From positions 1-42,500 of the forward strand of contig RPFO01001507.1 of assembly GCA_009746045.1 (NCBI GenBank): DNA of 42,500 nucleotides. The letters run 5' to 3'. The notes under the pieces were generated by a model. It saw only the letters and a program-made list of their open reading frames with translations. It was not told where the DNA came from and ran no database searches. Numbering within the stretch: position 1 is the stretch's first letter; every line of letters starts with the position of its first letter. Shown here in pieces: positions 28,546-38,329 of the stretch. A program made the translations under genes and the position numbers. This DNA comes from Mesostigma viride. Taxonomy: Eukaryota; Streptophyta; Mesostigmatophyceae; Mesostigmatales; Mesostigmataceae.

Positions 28546-28806
28546 CGCCACAAGAAAAGGGGCACAAGAATAGGGACACATGAATAGGAACACATGAATA
28601 GGGACACAAGAATAGGGACGCAAGAATAGGGACGCAAGAATAGGGACGCAGGAATAGGGACACAAGAATATGGGCACAAGAATAGGGACACAAGAAAAGG
28701 GACGCAAGAATAGGGGCAGAAGAATAGGGATGAAGAATAGGGCCACAAGAATATCAAAGAGACAACCAACACGAATATGGCCAAAAGAATATGGCCAAAA
28801 GAATAT
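28545..28806. repeat. 14-bp minisatellite (GGGACACAAGAATA type)
   Basis: About 18 units following the LINE tail. A short piece of the 43-bp dispersed motif (28755-28768) is embedded in the array. Confidence 0.9.
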
Positions 28807-28925
28807 CAAAGAGACAACCAGCGCAGGCCAGAAATCGGGAGAATCCGGACCATGGTAGCTCGAGCCTGCCGTTATCTTTTCCGCGTTTTCGAGTCGTTCA
28901 GGATGATGAAGATGAATGGTGATGG
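28807..28925 (+). repeat. Dispersed retroposon-like repeat, copy E (long)
   Basis: CAAAGAGACAACCAGCGCAG plus GCCAGAAATCGGGAGAATCC, continuing for about 110 bp in common with copy A at 130-248. Confidence 0.7.
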
Positions 28926-29099
28926 AAATGTGTATCCTTGTGCATTGAAATTATGGCTGGCTTACGTGTGGAGCGACTAGATGACCTAGACGGTGGGGCC
29001 GGAAACAGCATGCTTGATCAGGGCGTGTGTTTCTAGCCTAACTGGCCGGGAGTGTCTAGTGGTGAGCACCATTGCTGCGATCGCTCTCCCACCATTTAC

Positions 29100-29320
29100 G
29101 AGGAAAAGAATATGGCCAAAAGAATAGGGCCACAAGAATAGGGCCACAAGAATAGGGCCACAATAATAGGGACGCAAGAATAGGGACACAAGAAAAGGGC
29201 CACAAGAATAGGGACACAAGAATAGGGACACAAGAAAAGGGCCACAAGAATAGGGCCACAAGAATAGGGCCACAAGAATAGGGACACAAGGATAGGGACG
29301 TAAGAATGCAGGCCAATCAC
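29100..29320. repeat. 14-bp minisatellite, end of the right arm
   Basis: GGGCCACAAGAATA and GGGACACAAGAATA units; mirror image of the array that ends the left arm at 23851-24075. Confidence 0.9.
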
Positions 29321-29678
29321 CTAGCGCTGCCAGCTCTGAACCAAACCTTCATATTTGCCAAGGTCACCATTATCAGCTTCCCATCCCCCAAGTGGCCTTG
29401 TCCTCCCAACCAGATGCCCTCTTTGACCTCCCCGTTGTGTGCGCCGCCAGCCTCGTCAAGCCAGCCTCGTCAACCCTGCGGTAGCGATGCCGCGGCCCCA
29501 ACGCTGCCCCCCTGCCTGGCCAAGCTCGCCCCTACCATCCCTACACGTAGACCTGGCCCTGGACCGGCCCCTGGGCCAGGACCTGAGCCAGGACCTGAGC
29601 CAGGTCTTACACCAGAACCTGAACCACGGCTCCAGCCAGGGGCTAAACCGGGTTTCAAAGGTGGGATGACACCAGGAC

Positions 29679-30212
29679 CTAGGCCAGGCTTGACCCTAAA
29701 ACAGGACTTGAACCTGGCCCTTGTGCTGGCCCCGGCGGCGCCTCATTCTTTCTGATCTCGGGCGCACCAGACATCCGATAAACAACCCCCGAGGGCATCC
29801 GGTCCTTCATGTACTTGCCGACAAGTTTGAACAATGCCAGTTGCTTGTCCAGGTTTGTCGCCCGAATCAGCTCCTCTCGCTGCGCCTCGCCCCCCTCCAC
29901 GTGGACCGTGATGGTCATGGCGATCGGTGCACGCTGCCTGGTGACATCGAGGGTTTCGACAGCAACGCTCTTGTCCCCAATCAGGATGTCGATCAGGCAG
30001 GATCGACTCAGCCCTAGCGTGGTCGCGACTGTTTGCTGGAACTCGTTGGCGATCCAGGGCAGCCGGCTCACCAGCCCAACATCTGGCCCGGTCATGGTAG
30101 CGCGGAAAACCAGGTCGAAGCTGAGCGGCTGGCGGCACAGGGCGCCCCCATGCATCACGATGGCGGAGCAGTACGCTGTGGGGGTAGTTGGGAACAAGGA
30201 GGAAGAAATCAT
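29679..30212 (-). CDS. Unknown 177-residue reading frame, right arm
   Basis: Same length as the left-arm frame and identical for about the first 125 residues; seven substitutions lie in the last 45. Start at ATG 30212 or, if spliced, at the acceptor CCCCCACAG before 30175. Upstream the acceptor region is present three times (see repeat 30140-30420). Function not recognised. Confidence 0.55.
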   Translation of the reverse strand: MISSSLFPTTPTAYCSAIVMHGGALCRQPLSFDLVFRATMTGPDVGLVSRLPWIANEFQQTVATTLGLSRSCLIDILIGDKSVAVETLDVTRQRAPIAMTITVHVEGGEAQREELIRATNLDKQLALFKLVGKYMKDRMPSGVVYRMSGAPEIRKNEAPPGPAQGPGSSPVLGSSLA

Positions 30213-30420
30213 ATGTTTAGATCTAACATAGGGCGCCCCCATGCATCGCGATGGCGGAGCAGTAGGCTGGGGGGGTAGTTGGGAACAAGGAGGAAGTAAT
30301 CATATGTTTAGATCTAGCATAGGGCGCCCCCATGCATCGCGATGGCGGAGCAGTAGGCTGGGGGGGTAGTTGGGAACAAGGAGGAAGTAATCATATGTTT
30401 AGATCTAACATAAGACGTCG
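30140..30420 (-). repeat. 91-bp tandem repeat carrying a 3' splice site and exon start, three copies
   Basis: GGGCGCCCCCATGCATC begins at 30140, 30231 and 30322, an exact 91-bp period. Each full unit contains, on the minus strand, TTCCCAACTACCCCC, an AG, and the first bases TACTGCTCCGCCATCG of the unknown reading frame. A shorter, partial copy lies at 30413-30431. The left arm has one full copy and one partial copy. Confidence 0.9.
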
Positions 30421-30431
30421 ATGGAGGAGCA

Positions 30432-30840
30432 GTAGAGAGGGGGGTGGGGGATACAGCGAAAATAACAGGAGCATCACAGGAGGGCAGGCGATGGAATTAA
30501 AGAGCAAAAGAGTGCATTGCTTAACAGGAGCAGAAGGCTGGGGAACACATGGAAAGTGACTAAGGAAGCAAGGAACCCAAGACAAAAGAACCCTCGATAA
30601 AGGAAGATGGAGACGAGAACATAAAAGCTCGCAAAAAGCTATTTACACAAGAACGGCATGCAGCCCCTTCACATCAAGCCTAACATTTCACGAAGCCAAG
30701 AATCGACTCGCGTGTGTTCTGTCTGGAGAGCTTACGGTGGGTTCACCCACGCTTAGCGCCCTAGTACCTTAGTAACCCTTACTACCCTTCAGTATCTGTC
30801 AGTACAATTACGTTCCCCTGGTATGCAATAGTACCAGTTA
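30432..30840 (-). other. 3' flank of the right glycosyltransferase
   Basis: Mirror of 22158-22570. The TGTAAA of the left copy is conserved here (minus strand, about 30642-30647). Confidence 0.4.
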
Positions 30841-32595
30841 CTACTCCTTAGTCCCACACTCTACCCCTTGAATCCCCCCCAACCCACCCTTTCGTATGGG
30901 GGAACCGGGCGGCACGATCTGGTCTGCCCGGAAAGCTGCCCCGCTCTTATTCGATGTCCGAAACGTCATCTGCAACAAGTCAGCCTCATCCCCGCACACG
31001 GCGTCCGGGAACGGGCTGTTGAAGGTGTAGCACCTGGCGCCCGTAACCAGGTCCCTGGACAGCAGGATGGCCATCCCTGAGAATCCGCTCCCTCGGCCCG
31101 CCACCACGCACGTGGCCTGCGACAGAAGAAGCATCTCTGCAAGCGTGCGCACCATGGCCTGCCGGGGGGCTGACATGGGCCCCTCCCCGCCGCCGCCATC
31201 ACCGCCGCCTCTATTGCCACTGCCGATTTCGCCACGCTGGGGTTCGTCCCCTCCCCCCACAGTGATATTGTCCGCGTGGATTACCTTGTCGTCCGTGTAC
31301 AGCACCGCCGCGCGCGAATGGCCAAGGCGGACCATCCCCTCGTGAAACGCGGCAATGGCGTCCTGGTTGTCCGAGGCCACAAAGATGGGGATGCTGTGGG
31401 GGTCAAGGAGGGGGCGTCCGCTTCCCTGTGTTGTTGCTGCCTTCTGCAACGGCTTGCCTGCGTTATATACACCAGCTGACTCATCACCAGCCTTGCCTTG
31501 CGAGGCTACTGACCATGTATTCAAAAGTGACCCCAGTGCCGCCGTCGTTCCCTGCGGCAGGGCCAATCGTGGAAATACCGCACCCCCCCTCACAGACGTG
31601 ATTTGCGAGACCAGCTGCGCGATGCGGGAAGTACAGGTGGCGACGTGGCGCGCGCCTTCACCCACGTCACAGAACCATGCATTGCGCTGCTTGTCCTTGA
31701 AATCCTCACTGCTACCGGTGCGCATGTGCACACCCACCCAGGGGGTGCCGTCACCAGGGATGCCCAGGCGTGCGCGCAACCCTGCGACGGCAGCTTTAAG
31801 AACCGGCGTTGGGCGAAAAAGAAAATGCCACGCCCACGCAAACCGAGGGCCCTGCGGGGCGGCCCAGGGGGACCCCGTGACCGCACCCATGTTGGCGGCG
31901 GCGCGCGGGCAGTCGAGGATCTCGTTCCACGCGGCCACGTTGGTGAGCAGGTGGAAGGAGCGGACCGAGGGGTCGCTGGCTTCCGTCACCAGCCTCTCCC
32001 CGTCAAACACGCCACTCAGCATGTGGTGCTTGCCCTTGACCATGTAGCGAGGAGGTGGGTGGAGCGCGTTGAGTACGGTGGGGCCATCGGATACGTATGG
32101 GTCGGCACAGTGCGCCCAGGTGTGCCAGTCGATGCCGTGGGGGACCAGGGAGTCGGTCAGGGGGAAGCTCGGGTGCTGGATGAGCAGCACGCGCCGGGTC
32201 ACGATCGCCAGGTAGAGTGCGTCCGCCATGCCCTTGAAGCGGTCACCGTACCCGCCGCAACGGCCCGCTTGGCACGTGAACACCAGGAATCGGACGGCAT
32301 GCCCGGATTCCGCCCCCGAGGCGACATCTTCCAGGGACTTGCGGTGGAAACGGGCGTACTCTGCTAGCATCCGGGGCATGGAGTCATGCAGCCGGCCGGG
32401 ACGGAAGCTCAGGGCGGCCTGGGCATTGGCAGGGGTGCACCGCGGCCAGGCCTTGGCCAACGTGGTTGCCATAATGCTGGCCCCGGAGGGAGCAGCGTCG
32501 AGCCGATGCTGCCGAACGCGGGCCATGGGCCCCAGAAGCGCCCACAGGGCCAGCAGCACCAGAAGGCATCCCAGGAGGACCCTCTTACGCAACAT
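30841..32595 (-). CDS. Type II membrane glycosyltransferase, fucosyltransferase-like (right copy)
   Basis: 584 codons from ATG 32595, intronless, with the same order of elements as the left copy: anchor MLRKRVLLGCLLVLLALWAL, CGGYGDRFKG, WVGVHMRTG, FVASDN and AGRGSGFSGMA. Compared with the left copy it lacks about 24 residues after the anchor and the 11-residue VYNAGKP duplication, and differs at SSEDFKDKQRN (SNKDFHDKQRS on the left). The Gly in AGRGSGFS fits the glycosyltransferase family better than the Trp of the left copy, so this copy may be the more conserved enzyme. Sequence upstream of the ATG is unrelated to that of the left copy, so the two have different promoters. Confidence 0.82.
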   Translation of the reverse strand: MLRKRVLLGCLLVLLALWALLGPMARVRQHRLDAAPSGASIMATTLAKAWPRCTPANAQAALSFRPGRLHDSMPRMLAEYARFHRKSLEDVASGAESGHAVRFLVFTCQAGRCGGYGDRFKGMADALYLAIVTRRVLLIQHPSFPLTDSLVPHGIDWHTWAHCADPYVSDGPTVLNALHPPPRYMVKGKHHMLSGVFDGERLVTEASDPSVRSFHLLTNVAAWNEILDCPRAAANMGAVTGSPWAAPQGPRFAWAWHFLFRPTPVLKAAVAGLRARLGIPGDGTPWVGVHMRTGSSEDFKDKQRNAWFCDVGEGARHVATCTSRIAQLVSQITSVRGGAVFPRLALPQGTTAALGSLLNTWSVASQGKAGDESAGVYNAGKPLQKAATTQGSGRPLLDPHSIPIFVASDNQDAIAAFHEGMVRLGHSRAAVLYTDDKVIHADNITVGGGDEPQRGEIGSGNRGGGDGGGGEGPMSAPRQAMVRTLAEMLLLSQATCVVAGRGSGFSGMAILLSRDLVTGARCYTFNSPFPDAVCGDEADLLQMTFRTSNKSGAAFRADQIVPPGSPIRKGGLGGIQGVECGTKE

Positions 32596-35390
32596 CCACG
32601 TCAAAAATGTTGCCGCAAATTATTTATCGATGTCCGATTCATTCCATGACCTACAAGAACAGACTTAGGCGATGCGCGCGCTCAGCCTGTGTGCCCTTAA
32701 CAAGAAATAATGGGACGCGACTGCCCAGGAAAGAAAAATTGCCTGGGAAATTATTGAGTAACTTTGCTAATTCACCAACAATTAGAGCTAAGGTCGATAA
32801 CCCCTGTCGTGCATGAGTTGATTCGAAGCAAAAGCACCGCCTGGGAGTTGGGAACCTCGGTAAGCATCACTAAGAAACTACATCTCACTGCGCTCGGGCG
32901 CCCATTTCTTTTCCTTTCGTTGTTCTCCATATGGCGTCGCTTACATTCGAGGTGTTTGACGCCGTCCATGTCGTCAAAATTATCTTGATAATCCTTGTGC
33001 AAGAGTAGGTAGGGGCGGCGGAATATGCCCGCCGATTGTAGACTTGGGCTAAGCGCGAGTGCTTGGATTTTACTTCTGTTCATCCGTGAGGTTGAATACC
33101 AAGCGTATCTTCCGCAATACCTGGTAACTATTACAGGAGAGCGTGGAAAAGTGCGCGGTATCCGGAGCAACCTGAGGAAGAGATAGATGACAAGCTTTTG
33201 CCGACGGCCATTACGCCAGTACGTGTTTGCACCAGTCTGTACGTTCAGTTTTGCACCAGTCTCTTGTCGTTGTTGCCCACGCCGCACATTCATGGGCACC
33301 AGTCTGTACGTAGTTTCCAGAGCCACAGGAATGATGCATGCAGCACGTGATCAGCGCTGTCCAGTGTCCAGTCACTACAGGGTCCACACTCCAGTCCATG
33401 TGGAATTGGCCGGATGAAGAATCACGGTCAGAAGCTAGCATACGTAACAATATTCTGGCGAACTAACATTCTACCTACTAAAAGCTTCCAGAGTGGATAG
33501 AAGTACTGAAGAGTTGTAACTCAGAATACGAACAGGCTAGTACAATGAAATAATGTGGCATTGCTTGCAATACAGTACAGTAACGGCCGGCTGGGATGGC
33601 GCGGAATTTCCCAGGAGCATGAAGGGGCGAGCGTGATGGGAATGTGGGCATTTGGATATGGCGGTCCGCATGTCTTTGTAGACTGGCAGCAATCGGCATC
33701 AAGTTCTCCTGCCATGGAAAATATTACAAAGTTTTGAAGGCACTGTGGTGACGAAGTTTGCACGACTTGACCATGGCAATCGAAAATGGAAATGGCCTTG
33801 TTCTCTATACAGGCAGCCAAAATAGTACCCAGTTACTCTAGTTTTTGGCGCGATGTGGCGAGTTCTTACCATGCCATCTATATGACGGTATCTCGAAGTT
33901 TATCCAGCTGCAGTGATCTCGGTCATCTAACGTAGCTTCGCAGCGTATGACGTACACATCTGGACGAATGAGACTGGGTTGGTATCTTCTCATTATGACC
34001 TTGGCATCGGTGAGTATGCAGGTGGTCGGTATTTTCGTACGGTTTCACATATCCATAGCGGTCTGTCTGCAATCTCTTCCTTAAATGTTCAAGGATAAGC
34101 TGGCTTACCATGTGCATTTTATTGTCCTCTTGCAAAGCTTTAGATCATCCGCAATATACCTTCGAGAGATTCGTGTTGTACGTCGCACTTGGTAGCCTCA
34201 TACTCAATTAGCATGGCCATGATGTCAAGGTACCAAAATCCCACAGAATGCTAGCTCTTCTTCCGGGAGGATTACGCAGATTTTAGGTTGGATTTTTTTT
34301 CCTGAAGCTTTTCCCCTTAAGGTTAACCGCGGGCGACGCACGGTTTGAGGGGACGGAAATCACATATTCGTCTAACAGAAGTTCATAATCTAGGGATGCC
34401 ATCGCTTGCACGAAACCAGGCAAACCAGAAACCGCCATAGATGAAGCATCCAGGTCGCTTTATGACAGCAAGGGTGGACAGTGATTACTCAGTCCGGGCA
34501 CTTCCTGGCATCATAGCAACGGTCCTCCTCGTTCGGGAATGCCCCGTTCGTGGTTTCTTCATCCTATTTCTCACTTGTTGCCATTATTCCTATTCCTGCT
34601 CTTGATCCGTTAGAAGCTAGGTTCGTCTTAATGAATCTTCATGGAGATCCTGTGTATGTCATGTTACTCTTTAGTATCCATAAAACCATCCTTCCTCAGA
34701 AACGTGCCGTATTCATCTGAAAACTGGGAAAGCTCGAAAATGGTCACGCTTACCCGGCCAATGCCACCATGCTCGTTCTTCAAACTGAAGGGGCGGTTTA
34801 ACATCCCCATTCCCTTTCGGAATAGGAACCCCGGGCTAGTCACAATAAGAACCCCCAGCTAGTCTGGACCCGCTAAACTGGTCAAAGCCGCAGTCTCGAG
34901 CCGGCAAGTTTTGTTGAGAGGGGTCTACTGCCCCAGTCCGTACGAGGTTAACGGTGAACCCCTCGGACCTGCAAAATGGGCCCTACGGACTCGCAAGGCT
35001 TTCGATTCTTGTTGCCTACTGCCCCTTGTCACCATGCTACCTGTGGGCACTTGCCAGCATTACCGCAACAATTTGACACTGATATGGAACTTATCGTACA
35101 TGTCTGCTGCTCGCTTGCCATCCATCCATGGCGCACGGTTGCTGGTTGCTCGAGATTACCAACACCCCATCGTGCACTTGTGCTGGGCTTGCCGACGTCC
35201 CGAAATGCAACCACCTTCCGTCAATGCAGCAGGCGGTGTCTGGGACCCTGGCGGCCCCGGGGCTTGCCGGTGGACCGGGAAGACCTGGGCTAGGTGTGTC
35301 CTTCCTGCAATCATTTATCAATACTTGCTGTAGAAGATAATAGAAGATAATAGAAGAAGACAACAGAAGAAGATAGTAGACATTGTGTAC
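32596..35390. other. 2.8 kb upstream of the right glycosyltransferase, no supported gene
   Basis: The promoter of the right copy should lie at the low end. CACCAGTCTGTACGT occurs twice near 33228-33310. Open frames (for example minus 32772-33326 and plus 34911-35333) show no recognisable motif. Confidence 0.4.
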
Positions 35391-35654
35391 ACTGTGCTCT
35401 CTATAACATTTATCATGACATTTTTACCACTCACTACGTGTTGATTAATTAATTAGTTATCATCACTATTAAAACACGTGTACTACTCACTAGGTAATGG
35501 TAGTGTTATTGCCACTATGCCATACACCACTTGTAAATCTACTGTGCTGGTGGTACTGATATTAGTGCTCTAGACAGAAGTTCTCTAGCACGCGGCTGCT
35601 GTGGGGCGTGTCAGGCCATGTTTGTGGGTTGGTGGCAAGGTCCCTATCGCTCAT

Positions 35655-35820
35655 GCTGTTCCTGTCATGATGGTTCTTGTCATACTTCTCACTGTCATTT
35701 TTGTTCCTGTCATTTTTGTTCCTATCATTAATGTTCCTGTCATTCTTCTCAATGTCATTATTGTTTTTGTCATTATTGTTCTTGTCATTATGGTTACTAT
35801 CTGTTAATGTCATCATTGTT
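35655..35820. repeat. 18-bp degenerate minisatellite
   Basis: Units of the type GTTCCTGTCATTTTT, about nine copies with drift toward TTCTTGTCATTATT. Confidence 0.8.
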
Positions 35821-35929
35821 GCGGTCGCCACCACAATGCCCCCCCTTTATTGGGCGCTTCGCAACATCTAGGCTGGGCAAGGGCGGCCCCTTCTACAGGG
35901 GGTCCGATTGCCTAATGCTAGACCATGCT

Positions 35930-36260
35930 TCGGGGTCAGATGGGGGGGTAGGGGGGCCAATGGCGAGGGAGGGGGAGGCAAAGGACGGGGGGGCACGGGG
36001 GAGAGAAAAGGGGGGTGAGAGTTGGGGGGGGGGGGGGGGCGAAGAAAAGGGAGGGCCGGGGGGGGGCAATGGCAGGGGTGGGCAGTTGGAAAGTGCGGGA
36101 GCGGCGCACCTGAGGTGGGGGTAGTTGCCCCGGGGGGTAGGTATGCGTAATCCAAGGGAGGGACGTAAGTGGGTGAGAAGAAGGGATACAACCAACAACT
36201 ATGTTGGGGGGGGAAATGTTGAGGGCAGATTGATGAGGGGGGGCAGAGAAGTTAGTAGGG
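35930..36260. repeat. G-rich strand-asymmetric tract
   Basis: Many G-runs, including a run of about 15 G near 36025-36039, with very little C on the plus strand. Apparent Pro-rich frames on the minus strand are a by-product. Confidence 0.8.
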
Positions 36261-36701
36261 GGAGGTGTGGCCCTTATGGGTTGTAGTTGGCGGTTTGGAT
36301 TTTTCTGCACATTGTGTGTCCCTAATGAAAGCTGTACCTGACAATGGTCTGTGCCACTGAGCAGGTTGTCCGCAGTGCACTCTTGATAGTCACCGTCGTG
36401 CTCACCGTAGCACTCGTGGTAGCACCCTTGCAGTCCGCCATCTTGGAGTCTCGCCGGTGCTCACACACGTCTTTCGAAAAGCACTCGTCCTTCAGCTTGC
36501 CCCAAGCACCTCACCGCGGTCGTCAAACTTCGCATGCCTGCTTTGCATGTCTGGGCCTCCCATGCCAGCTACACATGCGATCACACTGACTGAACTCGAG
36601 TGATTTCTGCCATCTACCCTGCCAGGTGGCAAGCGGGGACCGCTCCAGGGACCCGCTCGGCCTGGGGGCGCGGACGCGAGCGTCGGCAAAACCAAGTGGG
36701 T
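36261..36701. other. Spacer, nothing recognised
   Basis: Unique sequence between the G-rich tract and the 47-bp array; no supported gene. Confidence 0.4.
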
Positions 36702-37063
36702 CCCTTGTTGCTGCCGTGATGCATCCAGCAGCTGCTAGTCTGTGCCACCCCTTGTCGCTGCCGTGATGCATCGAGCGGCTGCTAGTATGTGCCATCCCCT
36801 GTCGCTGCCGTGATGCATCGCGCGGCTGCTAGTCTGTGTCATCCCTTGTCGCTGCCGTGATGCATCGAGCGGCTGCTAGCCTGTGCCACCCCTTGTCGCT
36901 GTCGTGATGCATCGAGCGGCTGCTAGTATGTGTCATCCCTTGTCGCTACCATGATGCATCGAGCGGCTGCTAGCCTGTGCCACCCCTTGTCGCTGCCGTG
37001 ATGCATCGAGCGGCTTCTAGTTTGTGCCACCCTTTGTCGCTGCCGTGATGCATCGAGCGGCTG
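36702..37063. repeat. 47-bp minisatellite, about 7.7 copies
   Basis: CGTGATGCATC recurs every 47 bp (GATGCATC at 36718, 36765 and so on) within a unit that also holds GAGCGGCTGCTAGTCTGTG and CCCTTGTCGCTGC. Copies differ by single bases. Confidence 0.95.
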
Positions 37064-37444
37064 CAGTAGTCTATCTCCTGTATCAACTAGTACCCCTATC
37101 AACTAGTACCCCTATACTTGTCTCTGCTCTCGTCAACTCGGTGCCCTTGTGTTGTCCCCGGTGCGCTGCTTTCGTTGCTGTCGCCATCATCTCGCCGTTA
37201 GTGCCGCTCACGAGCTTCCAAGGCGGTTTCGAGATAGGGAACGTGCTATCATATGAAAGCGATAGGATCCTGTTTCAGTGGTATTGCCTATGCTGCTATC
37301 ATGTCGACGCTGCCGCAACGTCCCCCGTCTTTGTTACAGCCTGTCTCTCTCATTCCTGTACTGGTGCTAGCGCCATTAAAACTATTCCTTGGGGTCCCAT
37401 GCCGCTGCCGGCCCTACTGGAGGCCATGCTCTTCCGTTCCTAGA
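37064..37444. other. Spacer between minisatellites
   Basis: Unique sequence with a 100-codon frame that starts inside the preceding minisatellite; no motif, probably not coding. Confidence 0.4.
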
Positions 37445-37640
37445 TTGGATCGTAGTTAGGCTGGTGGTCTCATTAGGTAGTTAGGCTGGTGGTTTCATTA
37501 GGTAGTTAGGCTGGTGGTTTCATTTGGTAATTAGGTGGTGGTTTCATTAGGTAGTTAGGCTGGTGGTTTCATTTGGCAATTAGGTTGGTGGTCTCATTAG
37601 GTAGTTAGGCTGGTGGTTTCATTGGGCATTTAGGCGCCCA
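37445..37640. repeat. 25-bp minisatellite
   Basis: About eight units of GTAGTTAGGCTGGTGGTTTC plus ATTAG, with 24-25 bp spacing. Confidence 0.9.
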
Positions 37641-37899
37641 TGTTCATGAAGATTCCAATGGCTCGGCAGTTTCATCGAAAGTTTCATTTTTCTCAAGTAT
37701 TCGATTCTGTTGATCATTTTTGAAGGCTTTGTTGATATTTACAGGCAGACGGCGATCCATGTTTACAGACATATTCACAGGCCCTCGTTGGAACCACTTT
37801 GGTGCTCCTAGTGGCTTGTTGCGATCCCTGCAAGTGTTCCCCCAATCCTAAAAAGTCAAAATCCATTTGCTGTAGAAGCAGTTGCAAAGCCATCGTCTG

Positions 37900-38046
37900 A
37901 TGCGTGGGCGATTGCCTACTAGGGCTATGGAATAGGAAGCATGCCGACGTCATGTGATAGACCGGGACTAGGAAGCCTACGGATGGGCCGAGCGTCATAG
38001 CATGATGCATGGGCGATTGCCTACTAGGGCTATGTACTAGGAAGCA
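37900..38046. repeat. Short direct repeat before the trinucleotide array
   Basis: GCATGGGCGATTGCCTACTA/GGGCTATG and a near copy lie at about 37900-37930 and 38006-38034, each followed by TAGGAAGCATG. Confidence 0.7.
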
Positions 38047-38320
<274 letters not shown>

Positions 38321-38329
38321 TACCGCCTT

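Noticed and set aside
32772-33326. 184-codon minus-strand frame
   Set aside because: No family motif, no conserved pattern, and overlapping short frames on the other strand; it is probably a chance frame in the upstream region.
34911-35333. 140-codon plus-strand frame ending in a Gly/Pro-rich part
   Set aside because: No motif and no good splice sites; overlapping frames in other phases are equally open.
36702-37063. CRISPR-like array
   Set aside because: The 47-bp units are directly tandem without unique spacers, and the genome is eukaryotic.
37024-37443. 139-codon plus-strand frame
   Set aside because: It starts inside the 47-bp minisatellite and has no recognisable domain.
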